From: Desulfosoma caldarium
GTDB lineage: Bacteria > Desulfobacterota > Syntrophobacteria > Syntrophobacterales > DSM-9756
Direction: 5' to 3'
DNA: 64,000 bases
Assembly: GCF_003751385.1 (NCBI RefSeq)
Contig: NZ_RJVA01000010.1
Coordinates: 372,001-436,000, forward strand
Made by a program: the position numbers and the translations under genes. Positions 52,205-61,329 of this stretch are shown in pieces. The stretch's first letter is position 1, and every line of letters starts with the position of its first letter. Below the pieces are notes generated by a model that saw only the letters and a list, made by a program, of their open reading frames with translations, had not been told where the DNA came from and made no database searches.

Positions 52205-53422
52205 CTACGCTTTAGCGCCAGCAGCTTCTGTCGCCGACGCTTGAGGTCCCTGGTTCTTCAATTCGGCAAAGTACTTTTCCTTGACCCCTTTGAGATACGC
52301 TGCCATGGGCCGGTAGGCCAGGTGCGACCATTTGGAGAAGGGCACTTCCAGGACCAGCATGGGGACGGCGATCATCAAATGGAGTATGTACAGCGCATAC
52401 GTGGCAAAAGGAATATTCATAATCCTCAGAATATGCACAGCGATGCCCGTGATGACAGTCAACTCCAAAAGCACAAGAAACATCCAGTCGGTCCCATGGG
52501 AATTCTTATAAGGTGCCTTACTCTTACGAGAACGTCCGATGAGCGCATAAGTGGCGCCGATAAGAATGGCGATGGTGGCATAGTAGCCCAGTAGACGAAT
52601 GGGATGGAATACAGAGTAGATGGCGTCTCTTCCCGTCAACGGATCAAATGGTCTTTGGAATCGCAGCGGTTCCCATGTGAGCCCCAGCACGGCGAGCCCT
52701 CCCGCCAGAAGCACAGCAACCAGAATAAACGCCGTGGTGTAACCCGTCATGATGAGCAGGTGAATAATCCACTGGGTGCGGTCTTCGCACTTGGCCCATC
52801 GTTTCTGGGTCAGGAAGTGCAGAACCAGTTCCTTCGCCTCGCTGGCATAGATGCGCAGGGGAATCTTGGTTAAAAGGTCTCCCATGGTGAATTTCACGAA
52901 CCTGTATACGTTGGTCAGCAGGAAAAAGGAGAGGATGGACGCCATGATGAGATCGGCGATTTCCATCCCGTGAGCGGGCCAGGCTTTTTCCAAAGAGGCG
53001 TTTTGCCAGTCGAATTCGCCATGAATGAGCAGCATCAGCAGCCCGACGATAAGCCCTGTAACGATGACAGCCATGATTTCGAATTTTTCCGACGTGTAAA
53101 ACTTGCGTGAAAACCCCGTCCAGTCGTATTGGCTCGTGAGGTATCGGCGCATGACCATCATGGTCTCGCCCGGGTCCGCTCCTCGAGGGCAATTGTCGGA
53201 GCAGGTGCCGCAGTAGTAGCACAGCCATGGCTCGCTGGATCGAAGAATCTTGTCCTTGAGCCCCATCTGAGCGTACTTGACCAGTTTACGCGGAAAGGGT
53301 GTACCTGTTTCCGACATCGGGCACACGGCAGTACAATTCCCGCAATGGAAGCACTTGCTGGCGTCTTTTAGGCCGAAGTGCTTCAGATCCTTCATCAAAT
53401 TCGGATCCACCTTGATACTCAT
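52205..53422 (-). CDS. qmoC: Quinone-interacting membrane-bound oxidoreductase subunit QmoC
   Basis: The 405-residue protein has an N-terminal HdrC-like part with CFHCGNCTAVCPM and CYYCGTCSDNCPRGA for two [4Fe-4S] clusters, then a membrane domain of about six helices resembling a cytochrome b/NarI subunit with His residues for heme. It anchors QmoAB and exchanges electrons with menaquinone for APS reductase. GAGGAGG precedes the ATG. It is the last gene of qmoABC, 41 bases after qmoB. Confidence 0.96.
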   Translation of the reverse strand: MSIKVDPNLMKDLKHFGLKDASKCFHCGNCTAVCPMSETGTPFPRKLVKYAQMGLKDKILRSSEPWLCYYCGTCSDNCPRGADPGETMMVMRRYLTSQYDWTGFSRKFYTSEKFEIMAVIVTGLIVGLLMLLIHGEFDWQNASLEKAWPAHGMEIADLIMASILSFFLLTNVYRFVKFTMGDLLTKIPLRIYASEAKELVLHFLTQKRWAKCEDRTQWIIHLLIMTGYTTAFILVAVLLAGGLAVLGLTWEPLRFQRPFDPLTGRDAIYSVFHPIRLLGYYATIAILIGATYALIGRSRKSKAPYKNSHGTDWMFLVLLELTVITGIAVHILRIMNIPFATYALYILHLMIAVPMLVLEVPFSKWSHLAYRPMAAYLKGVKEKYFAELKNQGPQASATEAAGAKA

Positions 53423-53463
53423 TCTCTGGCCTCCTCGCTATTCTCGTGCTTACGGCGTTCCAT

Positions 53464-55704
53464 CTAGAATCCTTTGTAGGGGTTCGGCCCCACGCCTTCC
53501 AAAGTTTCCGCAAAATCATCTAAAATTTTAGGTAGCTTGTCGTAGTCGGAGATGGCCACCGTCTCAAAACGAACGCGGTCGGATTCCAACACGAGGCGAT
53601 CCAGCGTTTCCTTGACCTTGCCCAAACGAATGTTGGCCAGTTCGGATCCCTTGATGAAGTGGCACTGGTAGTCGTCCCCGTACTTGCAGCCCAGAAGCAG
53701 CACCCCGTCGATGCCTTTGGACAGGGCATCGGCGATAAAGATCAGGTTCATGGACCCCAAGCAGCGCATGGGTATGACGCGAACCCAGGCATTGTACGTC
53801 ATGCGGCGTAGCCCCGCCATGTCCAGAGCGGGATAGGCGTCGTTTTCACAGGCAAGAACAAGGATCCTTGGCTTTTCTTCATCCTCCTCTGGCACTTCAA
53901 TGGACTTGATCATGTCGCCGATCATGCCCACGGAGTAGTTCTTGAACGAGATGATGCGTTCCGGGCAGGCTCCCATGCACACACCACAGCGACGGCATCG
54001 TGTGGGCTGCGGCAGCGGGTTGGCTTTTTCATCTTCGTTAATGGCCCCAAACGGACACTCTTCCGTACACCGCTTGCATTGGGTACAGCGTTGCATGAAA
54101 AACTCGGGAAAACTCATGTCCCCGGCTCGAGGATGCACGGCTTTGCCCTGGCTGACCAGTTCCACGCACTGAATAGCCTTCATGGCCGCTCCAGCGCCGT
54201 CTTCAAAGGCCGCCGCCACACCCATGGGGCGGCGCACGCATCCGGCGGCGTAGATTCCGGTTCGCCTCGTTTCATAGGGAAAACAAATGAAATGGGAATC
54301 GGGAAAACCGTAGCGAAGGCCGGGCAGTTCCGGTCCCTGACGGTATTCTAGGTTGAGAATGTCGGATACCAGAATGGCGTCCTGTGGAACCTCTAGCTCT
54401 TCCTCTTCCTTCTTTTGCTCGGTTTCCGCCCCTGACATTCGGGCTCGCACCTGGGCGTAGTCTTCTCCAAACGCCGTCACAGGAACCATGCCCGTCGCCA
54501 GAACCACCAGATCCAGGTCTTCGATCAGGACGGTTTCCCCCAGCAGCTCGTCGAGAGCTTCCACCGTGACACTGGCTCCGGACGCCTTCACCTCAGGATC
54601 CTGGGATCGAATGAAAATCACGCCCTCTTCCTGAGCCTTGCGGTAGAGGTCCTCGGCTTGGCCAGGAGTTCTCATTTCCTTGAACACAATGTAAACATTG
54701 GCGTCGGGGTCATTTTCCTTGATGTAGATGGCCTGCTTGAGGCTTGTGATGCAGCACACCGAAGAACAGTAGGGGAGTTTTTCCGGATCGCGCTGGCCAG
54801 CACACTGCAAAAAGGCCACATTCCGCACGCTGCCACCGTCGCTCGGCCGCTTCACGCCACCGGCCTGAACCATTTCTTCAAACTGAACATTGGTGATGAC
54901 GTTGGGCGATTGTCCGTAGCCCAACTTGGCATCCAATTGCGTCGGATCATAGGCTTTCCACCCGGCGGCCATGACAATGGCACCCACCCTGTGTTCCTTG
55001 GTGGCCCCGTTTTGCGCAATGGTTACCTTGAAAACACCGGGCCCTCCGACCGTCTTTTGAACCTTGGCCCCCGTATAGACGGTCACGTTGTCGTCTTTGG
55101 TCACGTCCTGAATGAGGCTCTCCAGGTCGTTATCTTTAATGCCCTTGTATGGAAAGGTGGCGATCTTGGTCACCGACTTCTGAAACCCACCCAGGTGCTT
55201 TTCCCTTTCCACCAAGACGGCCTTGTAGCCGGCCCTGGACACTTCCTTGGCCGCGGTCAAACCGGCCACGCCGCCGCCCACAATGAGAATGTCCTTGGAA
55301 ATCTCTTCGTCGGGTTGATAAGGTTCTGGAGGGTCCATCTTGCCGATCTTGGCCGCAGACATCCGAAGGTAATCTTCCGCCATCATCTGCGTGTCCTCAT
55401 CCCCCGGCTTTTGACTCCAGACCACCTGCTCCCGCAGATTCACACGATCCACGAGACACCCGGGAAAGCGAAACACGTCGTACATGACGCGGGGAGAACA
55501 GGCGGCAATCATCAGACAGTTGACACCTTGGCCGTCGATGTCCGCCTTGATCATGTCGACGCCTTCCTGTCCGCACAGGCAGGCATGGGTTTTCACCAAG
55601 GCGGCCTTGCACTCCTTTTGAGCCACCTTGGACAATTGCTCTATGTCCAAGGCATCGCCGATGCCGCATCCGGTACAAATATACGTGGCAAGCTTCTTAT
55701 CCAT
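53464..55704 (-). CDS. qmoB: Quinone-interacting membrane-bound oxidoreductase subunit QmoB
   Basis: The 746-residue protein is HdrA-like with an MvhD-like C-terminus. The FAD site is ILIVGGGVAGLTAAKEV near residue 145, CAGQRDPEKLPYCSSVCCIT marks the HdrA region, and ferredoxin motifs are CTQCKRCTEECPF and CRRCGVCMGACPE. The C-terminal LLLGCKYGDDYQCHFIKGSE belongs to the MvhD part. It shuttles electrons in the Qmo complex. GGAGG lies just before the ATG, overlapping the end of qmoA. Confidence 0.96.
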   Translation of the reverse strand: MDKKLATYICTGCGIGDALDIEQLSKVAQKECKAALVKTHACLCGQEGVDMIKADIDGQGVNCLMIAACSPRVMYDVFRFPGCLVDRVNLREQVVWSQKPGDEDTQMMAEDYLRMSAAKIGKMDPPEPYQPDEEISKDILIVGGGVAGLTAAKEVSRAGYKAVLVEREKHLGGFQKSVTKIATFPYKGIKDNDLESLIQDVTKDDNVTVYTGAKVQKTVGGPGVFKVTIAQNGATKEHRVGAIVMAAGWKAYDPTQLDAKLGYGQSPNVITNVQFEEMVQAGGVKRPSDGGSVRNVAFLQCAGQRDPEKLPYCSSVCCITSLKQAIYIKENDPDANVYIVFKEMRTPGQAEDLYRKAQEEGVIFIRSQDPEVKASGASVTVEALDELLGETVLIEDLDLVVLATGMVPVTAFGEDYAQVRARMSGAETEQKKEEEELEVPQDAILVSDILNLEYRQGPELPGLRYGFPDSHFICFPYETRRTGIYAAGCVRRPMGVAAAFEDGAGAAMKAIQCVELVSQGKAVHPRAGDMSFPEFFMQRCTQCKRCTEECPFGAINEDEKANPLPQPTRCRRCGVCMGACPERIISFKNYSVGMIGDMIKSIEVPEEDEEKPRILVLACENDAYPALDMAGLRRMTYNAWVRVIPMRCLGSMNLIFIADALSKGIDGVLLLGCKYGDDYQCHFIKGSELANIRLGKVKETLDRLVLESDRVRFETVAISDYDKLPKILDDFAETLEGVGPNPYKGF

Positions 55705-55708
55705 TGAG

Positions 55709-56971
55709 CTACCTCCTCACGACGGATTGAATGGCTTTGAGAGCGGCTGCCGTGCCGTCGGCGACGGATTCGGCCACATTGCACGGGGTTCGAGTCGTGC
55801 CCGCGGCATAGATGCCCGGCATGGCGTCCATGGACGCCACAAAACCGTACTCGTCGTAGGGTACCGGCGTGGGCAGCGGACTTTCAGACGTATTGGGCTG
55901 CATGCCCGTGGCCAGCACCACCAAATCCACGGGAATTTCGTGCAGCTCTTCGGTCATGGTGTTTTCCACTCGGCACACCAGGTTTTTCGTGGCCCCATCC
56001 TCGGTGATCTTGGCCACTTTGCCCTTGAAAAAGATGAGCTTGTCATCAGCCTTGACGCGTTGCACAAAGTCTTCCAGCCGGTCCGTGGCCCGCACGTCGA
56101 TGTAGAAAAAGTAAACTGTCGCCTCGGGAAGCTGCTCTCGAACATAGGTGGCTTGCTTCAAGGAAGCCAAACAGCAAATGCCCGAACAGAAAGGCAGATG
56201 GTTCTCATCCCGGGATCCGGCACATTGCACGAAAGCCACCGTTTTTGGCGGCTGCCCATCGGAGGGACGAAGAATCTTGCCCTGGGTCGGACCGTTCCAC
56301 GCCGCCAGCCTCTCCATCTGTACATTGGTAATGACGTTGGCGTAGGCGCCGGCCCCGTAGTTTTCCAGCTTCTTGATGTCGTAAGGCTTCCAACCCGTGG
56401 CCCACACGATGCTACCCACCTTGAGCTCCATCGTCTTTTCCGCCATGTCCAATTCAATGGCGTCATAAGGACAGGCGTCCTTGACCTTTTGGGCTTCGGC
56501 ACTGCCAACCAGGCTGGGATCGAGCACATAGCGCATGGGAAAGGCCATTTCGTGAGGCAGGTAAGCCGCCTTGACGGTGTCCATGTTGTAGTTGAACGGG
56601 TTCTGAATTTCCAGGGAGCAGGCCTCGGCGCATTTGCCGCATGCCGTGCATTTCTCGTTGACATAGCGAGGGCTGATTTTCACCGTAACGTCAAAATCGC
56701 CTTCCACCCCGCGAATGTGCGTCACCTCGGCCATGGTGAACACCTTGACCTTGGGATTGTCTTTGATCCGACGAAAATTGATTTCCAGGCCGCAGTACGG
56801 CGGGCATAGTTTTGGAAAATATTGGTGCAGCTGCGCCACACGCCCTCCCAGGTAGGGGTTCTTTTCCACCAGAAAAACTTCGTACCCCGCCTCGGCGGCT
56901 TCAATGGCGGCACTCATGCCGCTCATGCCACCTCCGACCACCATGATGCTTTGTGTCACCGTGTTTGCCAT
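55709..56971 (-). CDS. qmoA: Quinone-interacting membrane-bound oxidoreductase subunit QmoA
   Basis: The 420-residue HdrA-like flavoprotein has IMVVGGGMSGMSAAIEAAEA as its FAD motif, LPFCSGICCLASLKQATYV for the HdrA cluster and CTACGKCAEACSLEI for a ferredoxin-type cluster. The start at 56971 is set by AGGAGG at six bases; the longer in-frame start at 57082 has none. It is the first qmo gene. The usual sat or aprBA genes are not upstream within the window. Confidence 0.96.
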   Translation of the reverse strand: MANTVTQSIMVVGGGMSGMSAAIEAAEAGYEVFLVEKNPYLGGRVAQLHQYFPKLCPPYCGLEINFRRIKDNPKVKVFTMAEVTHIRGVEGDFDVTVKISPRYVNEKCTACGKCAEACSLEIQNPFNYNMDTVKAAYLPHEMAFPMRYVLDPSLVGSAEAQKVKDACPYDAIELDMAEKTMELKVGSIVWATGWKPYDIKKLENYGAGAYANVITNVQMERLAAWNGPTQGKILRPSDGQPPKTVAFVQCAGSRDENHLPFCSGICCLASLKQATYVREQLPEATVYFFYIDVRATDRLEDFVQRVKADDKLIFFKGKVAKITEDGATKNLVCRVENTMTEELHEIPVDLVVLATGMQPNTSESPLPTPVPYDEYGFVASMDAMPGIYAAGTTRTPCNVAESVADGTAAALKAIQSVVRR

Positions 56972-57081
56972 GCTCGTCCTCCTCGGTATATGAACGATGT
57001 CCCGTAGACCCTCGAGAGCGTGGGCTGGGAATGCCTCCGCAGAAAGGAGCGACCCACAGGGATCCGGTCGCATCATGTGCA

Positions 57082-57110
57082 ACTATACACAAACTTAGGG
57101 CCACGAGCAA
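57082..57110 (-). promoter_or_regulatory. Candidate promoter of qmoABC
   Basis: On the minus strand TTGCTC (57110-57105) and TATAGT (57087-57082) are 17 bases apart, with a leader of about 105 bases to qmoA. The -10 is strong and the -35 weak. Confidence 0.35.
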
Positions 57111-57344
57111 ACAAAAACTTGGGAAGTGTCAACAGCTTGTCTTATGTGCGACGGGCCTTTTTCCCCAGAGCCGTTGAGCCAAAGTCCACAGTCTGGATGA
57201 TGTTGTGAAAAAAAGGTCGAACACACCCTCCTTGGGCCTTGAAAAAAGGGCCACCCTCGGGTAATAGGACAGAGAACGAAATCGACAGGAAAAACGGACA
57301 CGGTGTCCCCTTCACTACACAATACCCAGCGATGGAGTGGACTC

Positions 57345-57542
57345 ATGGATGAAAGACAAGAAACCAGCAGATGGATCGAAATCGGGGCAAAGATTGCGGT
57401 CTCCCTGGCCGTGCTTTTTCCGGTGTATGCGCTTCTTTACTTGACGTTTCCCGCATCCATCATTGCCTTTTACCTTATATCGGCAGGGCTTCTCGCCGCC
57501 TTTGCGCCGTGGGACAAAATCAAGCAAAAGTTCCTTTCATGA
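57345..57542 (+). CDS. Small two-helix membrane protein
   Basis: The 65-residue product has a charged start (MDERQETSRWIEIG) and two hydrophobic helices, AVSLAVLFPVYALLYLTF and IIAFYLISAGLLAAF, ending in a basic tail. GGAG precedes the ATG. The size and layout resemble AtpZ/AtpI-like or other small inner-membrane proteins, but no family can be named. It is divergent from qmoABC. Confidence 0.65.
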   Translation: MDERQETSRWIEIGAKIAVSLAVLFPVYALLYLTFPASIIAFYLISAGLLAAFAPWDKIKQKFLS

Positions 57543-58167
57543 CCATTGGCCACGGGGTTTTTTTGTCCAGCACATCCTTTCCCCACTCTTCAAAAGCACG
57601 GCGCCCACGAGCCCGTGCTTCTTTTGTACGCACGCTCAAATTTTTCTCGATTCCCCGGACGTGGATAAAAGCGCCGTGGCCCAAGACAGCCCTCTTCTGG
57701 ACTTGCGCTCCGAATCCCTAAGGTTTTTCTTGAAACCCATGTTTTTCCGTCGGCCTTTTCCGCTTGGCCTGCCCCGCTCCCCCCTGGCCCTCTTGCGGCA
57801 CATCGAGGCGTTCTGGCTAACCCGGTGCCTCATTTCCATGGATAATCCGCCCAGTAGCGTGCGCAAAGATTGTTGGAAACGCCTTCCACACCTTCTGTTT
57901 ATGAAAGCGCGACCTTTTGAACCATATATGAGGCTCCCGCAACGCCCTCACTCTTGTGAAAGTCTTTATCGAATCTCACTCGTTTGCCCGGTGCCAGAAC
58001 GAGGCGCCTTCACTTCCAGGGCACGTCCAACCGTGGGTCGCCGGTGTCTTGACCGCACCCTGCGTTCGGGCGAGAATTCGGTAAAGGTATAATTGGCTTC
58101 TCGATGCCGTGGGTTCTCGCAAAGCCACGGTTCGCCACTCACAAACCTTCAGGCAAGGAGGTTCTCC
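57543..58167. other. Gene-free interval
   Basis: More than 600 bases without a frame that has coding character and a ribosome site. Some of it is Cys/Pro/Phe-rich in translation, consistent with noncoding sequence. It ends with AGGAGG for the next gene. No structured RNA was recognised. Confidence 0.5.
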
Positions 58168-59334
58168 ATGAAGGCGTTGCATCCCAGTTCCCTGGAAAGC
58201 TTGGCCCGCCGTCATGCTCCCGAAGGTTCCTGGATTCTCAGTGTTTACCTCAACCTGGATCCCCAAGTGCGCGCCAACCGTCGAGGCGCCCACAAACTGG
58301 TCCTGGAACAGATGCTCAAGGACCTCGAAGCGACCTTAGAAGAGGATCCGCAAACGCTGGATCATTTTCGAGAGGATGCCGAGTGGGTTCGAAGCCAGGT
58401 CGGGCTTCACATCCCCAAGGGTCGAAGCCTGGTGCTGTTTTGCGACGTCTCGGAAGGGTACACCTACCAGGAGGATGTTCCGGTTCGACTTCCCAATGGC
58501 GCGTGGTATGAACGCCGCCCCTACATCCGTCCCCTACTGGACGCCTGGAAGGAGTACGAGCGCACCGGCATCGTCGTGGTGGATCGTGAAAAGGCCCGCT
58601 TTCTGGTGGCTTCCATGGGGCAAGTGGAAGAAGTGGAGGAGGCCTTTCAAACGCCGGCCGTTCGTCATCGGGCCACCTCCGGCACGGACCACATGCGCTC
58701 CCAGATGGTTTTTCAGCGCCGAGCCGCGACCTGGAGCCATTGGTTCCTAAAGGAAGTGGCCGACTCCTTGCACGACATGATCGAGGACCATGGTATTGAC
58801 CGCGTGGTCTTGGCGGGCCCGGAAGACGTCACCGCCGAACTTAAGCGCATCCTTCCCAAAGGGGTTCAGGCACGCGTTGCCGCTCGAGTGCGCGCCTCCG
58901 TCACCGCAAAACCCAAGGAACTTTTGGAGGCCGTGACCCCAGTGCTTCGTGAAATGGATGCAGCCCAGGAAAGGGACCTGGTTTTCGACTGCATCACCGC
59001 GGCACGCAAGGCGCAGAGCGAATCGCCCAAAGCGGTTTTGGGACTGGATGCGGTCCTCAATGCCGTGAACCAAGGCCGTGTCTATCAAATACTCGTTCCA
59101 GCGGGCTTTACGGCCCGCGGCTTCCACTGCCCAGCCTGTGACGTGCTCATGGATCACGCCCCGTCCGCCAACGCGTGCCCCTATTGCTCCGGCGCCTTGA
59201 ACGACATGGACGATGTGGTTTGGGCGGCCTGCGACCGCGTGCTGGCCATGGGCGGCAAGGTGGAAGAAATCGGCACGAACGGAGCCAAAGAAAGCCTAAA
59301 AAAAGAAGGCCCACTGGGAGCCTTTTTGCGCTAG
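58168..59334 (+). CDS. eRF1/Vms1-like (baeRF) family protein
   Basis: The 388-residue protein has three parts. The N-terminal domain (ILSVYLNLDPQVRANRRG) and the central DRVVLAGPEDVTAELKRILP domain resemble bacterial and archaeal eRF1-like proteins (baeRF/VLRF1 group). The C-terminal domain has a zinc-binding-like FHCPACDVLMDHAPSANACP followed by YC. Relatives may act on stalled ribosomes, but bacterial baeRF proteins are not characterised. AGGAGG precedes the ATG. It stands alone. Confidence 0.75.
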   Translation: MKALHPSSLESLARRHAPEGSWILSVYLNLDPQVRANRRGAHKLVLEQMLKDLEATLEEDPQTLDHFREDAEWVRSQVGLHIPKGRSLVLFCDVSEGYTYQEDVPVRLPNGAWYERRPYIRPLLDAWKEYERTGIVVVDREKARFLVASMGQVEEVEEAFQTPAVRHRATSGTDHMRSQMVFQRRAATWSHWFLKEVADSLHDMIEDHGIDRVVLAGPEDVTAELKRILPKGVQARVAARVRASVTAKPKELLEAVTPVLREMDAAQERDLVFDCITAARKAQSESPKAVLGLDAVLNAVNQGRVYQILVPAGFTARGFHCPACDVLMDHAPSANACPYCSGALNDMDDVVWAACDRVLAMGGKVEEIGTNGAKESLKKEGPLGAFLR

Positions 59335-59599
59335 CTTATCGGGAGCAGGGACCCCCTGACCCTAGAGTTTTTACGAACGCGGACGGCCCCGCTCTATAAC
59401 TTCCACGAAGTCGTCTAAGTTGGCCACCGCAAGGAATACATGCCGCCACATTCGAAATCCACAGCCGTGGCCGAAGAGGCCACGGCCAAAGCCCACACAC
59501 CTGAAAACCATCCGCACCCGACCCGCCGCCTCCATATGCACTTCACGTGTTGCGGCGGGTTCCCCGCCAGCCGAAAAGTCATCTACGCCAGGAAAAAGA
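59335..59599. other. Gene-free interval
   Basis: Convergent intergenic region between the eRF1-like gene and the porin. No gene or terminator for the plus strand is seen; the porin terminator begins at its right end. Confidence 0.5.
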
Positions 59600-59631
59600 G
59601 GCGCCCGGGATGGCCAGGCATCCCGGGCGCC
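59600..59631 (-). terminator. Rho-independent terminator of the porin gene
   Basis: GGCGCCCGGGATG and CATCCCGGGCGCC form a perfect 13-base-pair stem. On the minus strand it is followed by CTCTTTTTCC. It lies 40 bases after the porin stop. Confidence 0.88.
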
Positions 59632-59671
59632 GGCAGTCATCTTTATTTTCGAACCGACGTGAAGTCCTGCG

Positions 59672-61027
59672 CTAGAAGCTCCATTGCAGCACGGCACCCA
59701 CCTCGTAGGCGTCGTCATCGTCTTTGAAGGTGGTGTAAGCATCATCCGCAAAGAGGTAGGCGCCCACAAGAGTCAGCTTCAAGTTGTCCACGACATTTTG
59801 GGTAATGTAGAGGTTCACTTCGTGCCCGATCTTCTTGGCCGTGTCGCCAGTTTCGGCATCGGCCAAAACGCTTTCCACCGTCGCCACGTAGTAATAGTTA
59901 AAGGTCACCTTGGTCTGGGGCAACGCCTGCCAAATGACGCCGGCGTTCAGAGCCCACAAGTTAGAGGGAGCATCCGCCGCCCGATACGCGCCCTGATAGT
60001 TCCGGTTCACGTGGTCAAAGCCAGCCACGCTCACGTCAAACAGGCCCAGGCCCAAAATTTCCGACCAGTAGTAGGACGCGCCGCGGGGATAGGCAAACGC
60101 ATCATAATCGTTCTTATAATCGAAGTCCGCCGGGTCGTCATCGTCGCCGGTGGTGTAAAAAGCACCCAGATGGAACGTGAAATCATTCCACATGAAGTCG
60201 GCGGTGCCTTCCAACATCCAGCCGGTGTAGTCCTGGCTTTTGCCACCCACAAGGTCATAACTTCCGAAGTTCTTGATGCCGGTCAGGCCCAGAACCATCA
60301 TGTCCGTCTTATAACCTAGGCTCACACCCAGATTGAACAAATTGTTGTCAGTTACCGCGAAGTTCTCGTTGTTATAATATAGGCCCGTGGACATATCCGG
60401 GTAGGCGCTCCAATTGGTGTTGTGAGCGTATTGGTACCAACCGACCAAGCTTGCCGTGAAGGGGCCATTGGCATAGTCCAAGGCCAAGAAGAAATCGTCC
60501 ACGTTATCGTCACTTGTGGTCACGTCGGTATTCTGCGCGGCCACATATCCAAAGGTCAGCTTGACGGGATCGAGCTTGGTGGAAAACACGGCGCCCGAAA
60601 AGTCATCAAAGAACATCCAACCCTTGAGGAAACCGGCACCCTGGACACCCAACTTGGCGCGCACCGGAGTGTTCGGAATATTGAACTCAAGGTACACATT
60701 CTTCATTTCAAGGTTGGTTGCATCCGCGCCGATGTCACCACCGCCGTGACGACCGGCACCAGGTGATTCACGGCCCCACAACGTGTCCGCTTCCCATTTG
60801 GTCACCAGCTGGAGGTTTTCGCTGGCAACAAAAGTAAAGTACAGCCGGATCCTCTGATCGAACCAGTTGCCGTTGTCGTCGATGTCGTCGTTTCCATCGC
60901 TCAAGTTGTCGTTGGACTGCCACCGCAGGCGATACATGCCGCCGTACTTGAAATCCACGGCAAATGCCGGCATGGCCAGCGCCACCGCCGCCAAGACCGC
61001 GACCATCACGATGAAGTTCTTCTTCAT
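59672..61027 (-). CDS. Outer-membrane porin-like beta-barrel protein
   Basis: The 451-residue product has a signal peptide cleaved after AMPAFA and then alternating hydrophobic and aromatic strands with long acidic turns (for example FKYGGMYRLRWQSNDNLSDG, FTFVASENLQLVTKWEADTL). It ends in VGAVLQWSF, the aromatic C-terminus recognised by the Bam machinery. It is similar in style to porins of Desulfovibrio and relatives. GGAGG precedes the ATG at 61027. A strong promoter and a leader of about 130 bases lie upstream. The solute is unknown. Confidence 0.9.
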   Translation of the reverse strand: MKKNFIVMVAVLAAVALAMPAFAVDFKYGGMYRLRWQSNDNLSDGNDDIDDNGNWFDQRIRLYFTFVASENLQLVTKWEADTLWGRESPGAGRHGGGDIGADATNLEMKNVYLEFNIPNTPVRAKLGVQGAGFLKGWMFFDDFSGAVFSTKLDPVKLTFGYVAAQNTDVTTSDDNVDDFFLALDYANGPFTASLVGWYQYAHNTNWSAYPDMSTGLYYNNENFAVTDNNLFNLGVSLGYKTDMMVLGLTGIKNFGSYDLVGGKSQDYTGWMLEGTADFMWNDFTFHLGAFYTTGDDDDPADFDYKNDYDAFAYPRGASYYWSEILGLGLFDVSVAGFDHVNRNYQGAYRAADAPSNLWALNAGVIWQALPQTKVTFNYYYVATVESVLADAETGDTAKKIGHEVNLYITQNVVDNLKLTLVGAYLFADDAYTTFKDDDDAYEVGAVLQWSF

Positions 61028-61087
61028 CTCTTTCCTCCCTGCCAAAATGCGTTAAAGATGTTGTGAAACCTTTTGATCAGCCCCTTC

Positions 61088-61121
61088 TCATTGAACCCTG
61101 CGCCTCGGCATCACCTCCTTT
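61088..61121 (-). promoter_or_regulatory. Leader element with extended anti-SD complement and tiny ORF
   Basis: On the minus strand AAAGGAGGTGATG (61121-61109) matches the 16S 3' end almost completely, about 82 bases before the porin start. The ATG at its end opens a seven-codon frame (MPRRRVQ, stop at 61090-61088). Spacing to that ATG is too short for normal initiation, so ribosome binding without translation is as likely. Confidence 0.4.
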
Positions 61122-61166
61122 TTCTTTAAGATGGCCCCGCGCCGTTTTTCAGGCGCTGCCATGGTC

Positions 61167-61194
61167 TTTATAATGGGGCTGTGCTTCATGTCAA
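61167..61194 (-). promoter_or_regulatory. Sigma-70 promoter of the porin gene
   Basis: TTGACA (61194-61189) and TATAAA (61172-61167) are 16 bases apart on the minus strand, giving a start near 61160 and a leader of about 130 bases. Confidence 0.7.
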
Positions 61195-61329
61195 ACAAAA
61201 ATTCTCGCGTATGATGTCCAAAATTCTTATTGCACGAAGGTCACGTTTATCGCTAGTCTTTCCGGGAAGCTGGTGCGCCGATTTTGGCGCATGCATCGCT
61301 TGGAACATTCCGGCAAAGGAAGGTGGTTC

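Noticed and set aside
54658-55707. Long open frame on the plus strand opposite qmoB
   Set aside because: It is a mirror of the real gene produced by GC-rich codons; its translation is His/Gly-rich without domains, and qmoB on the other strand has all cluster and FAD motifs.
55628-56809. Long plus-strand frame opposite qmoA and the start of qmoB
   Set aside because: Same effect; QmoA motifs on the minus strand are unambiguous and no ribosome site precedes the plus frame.
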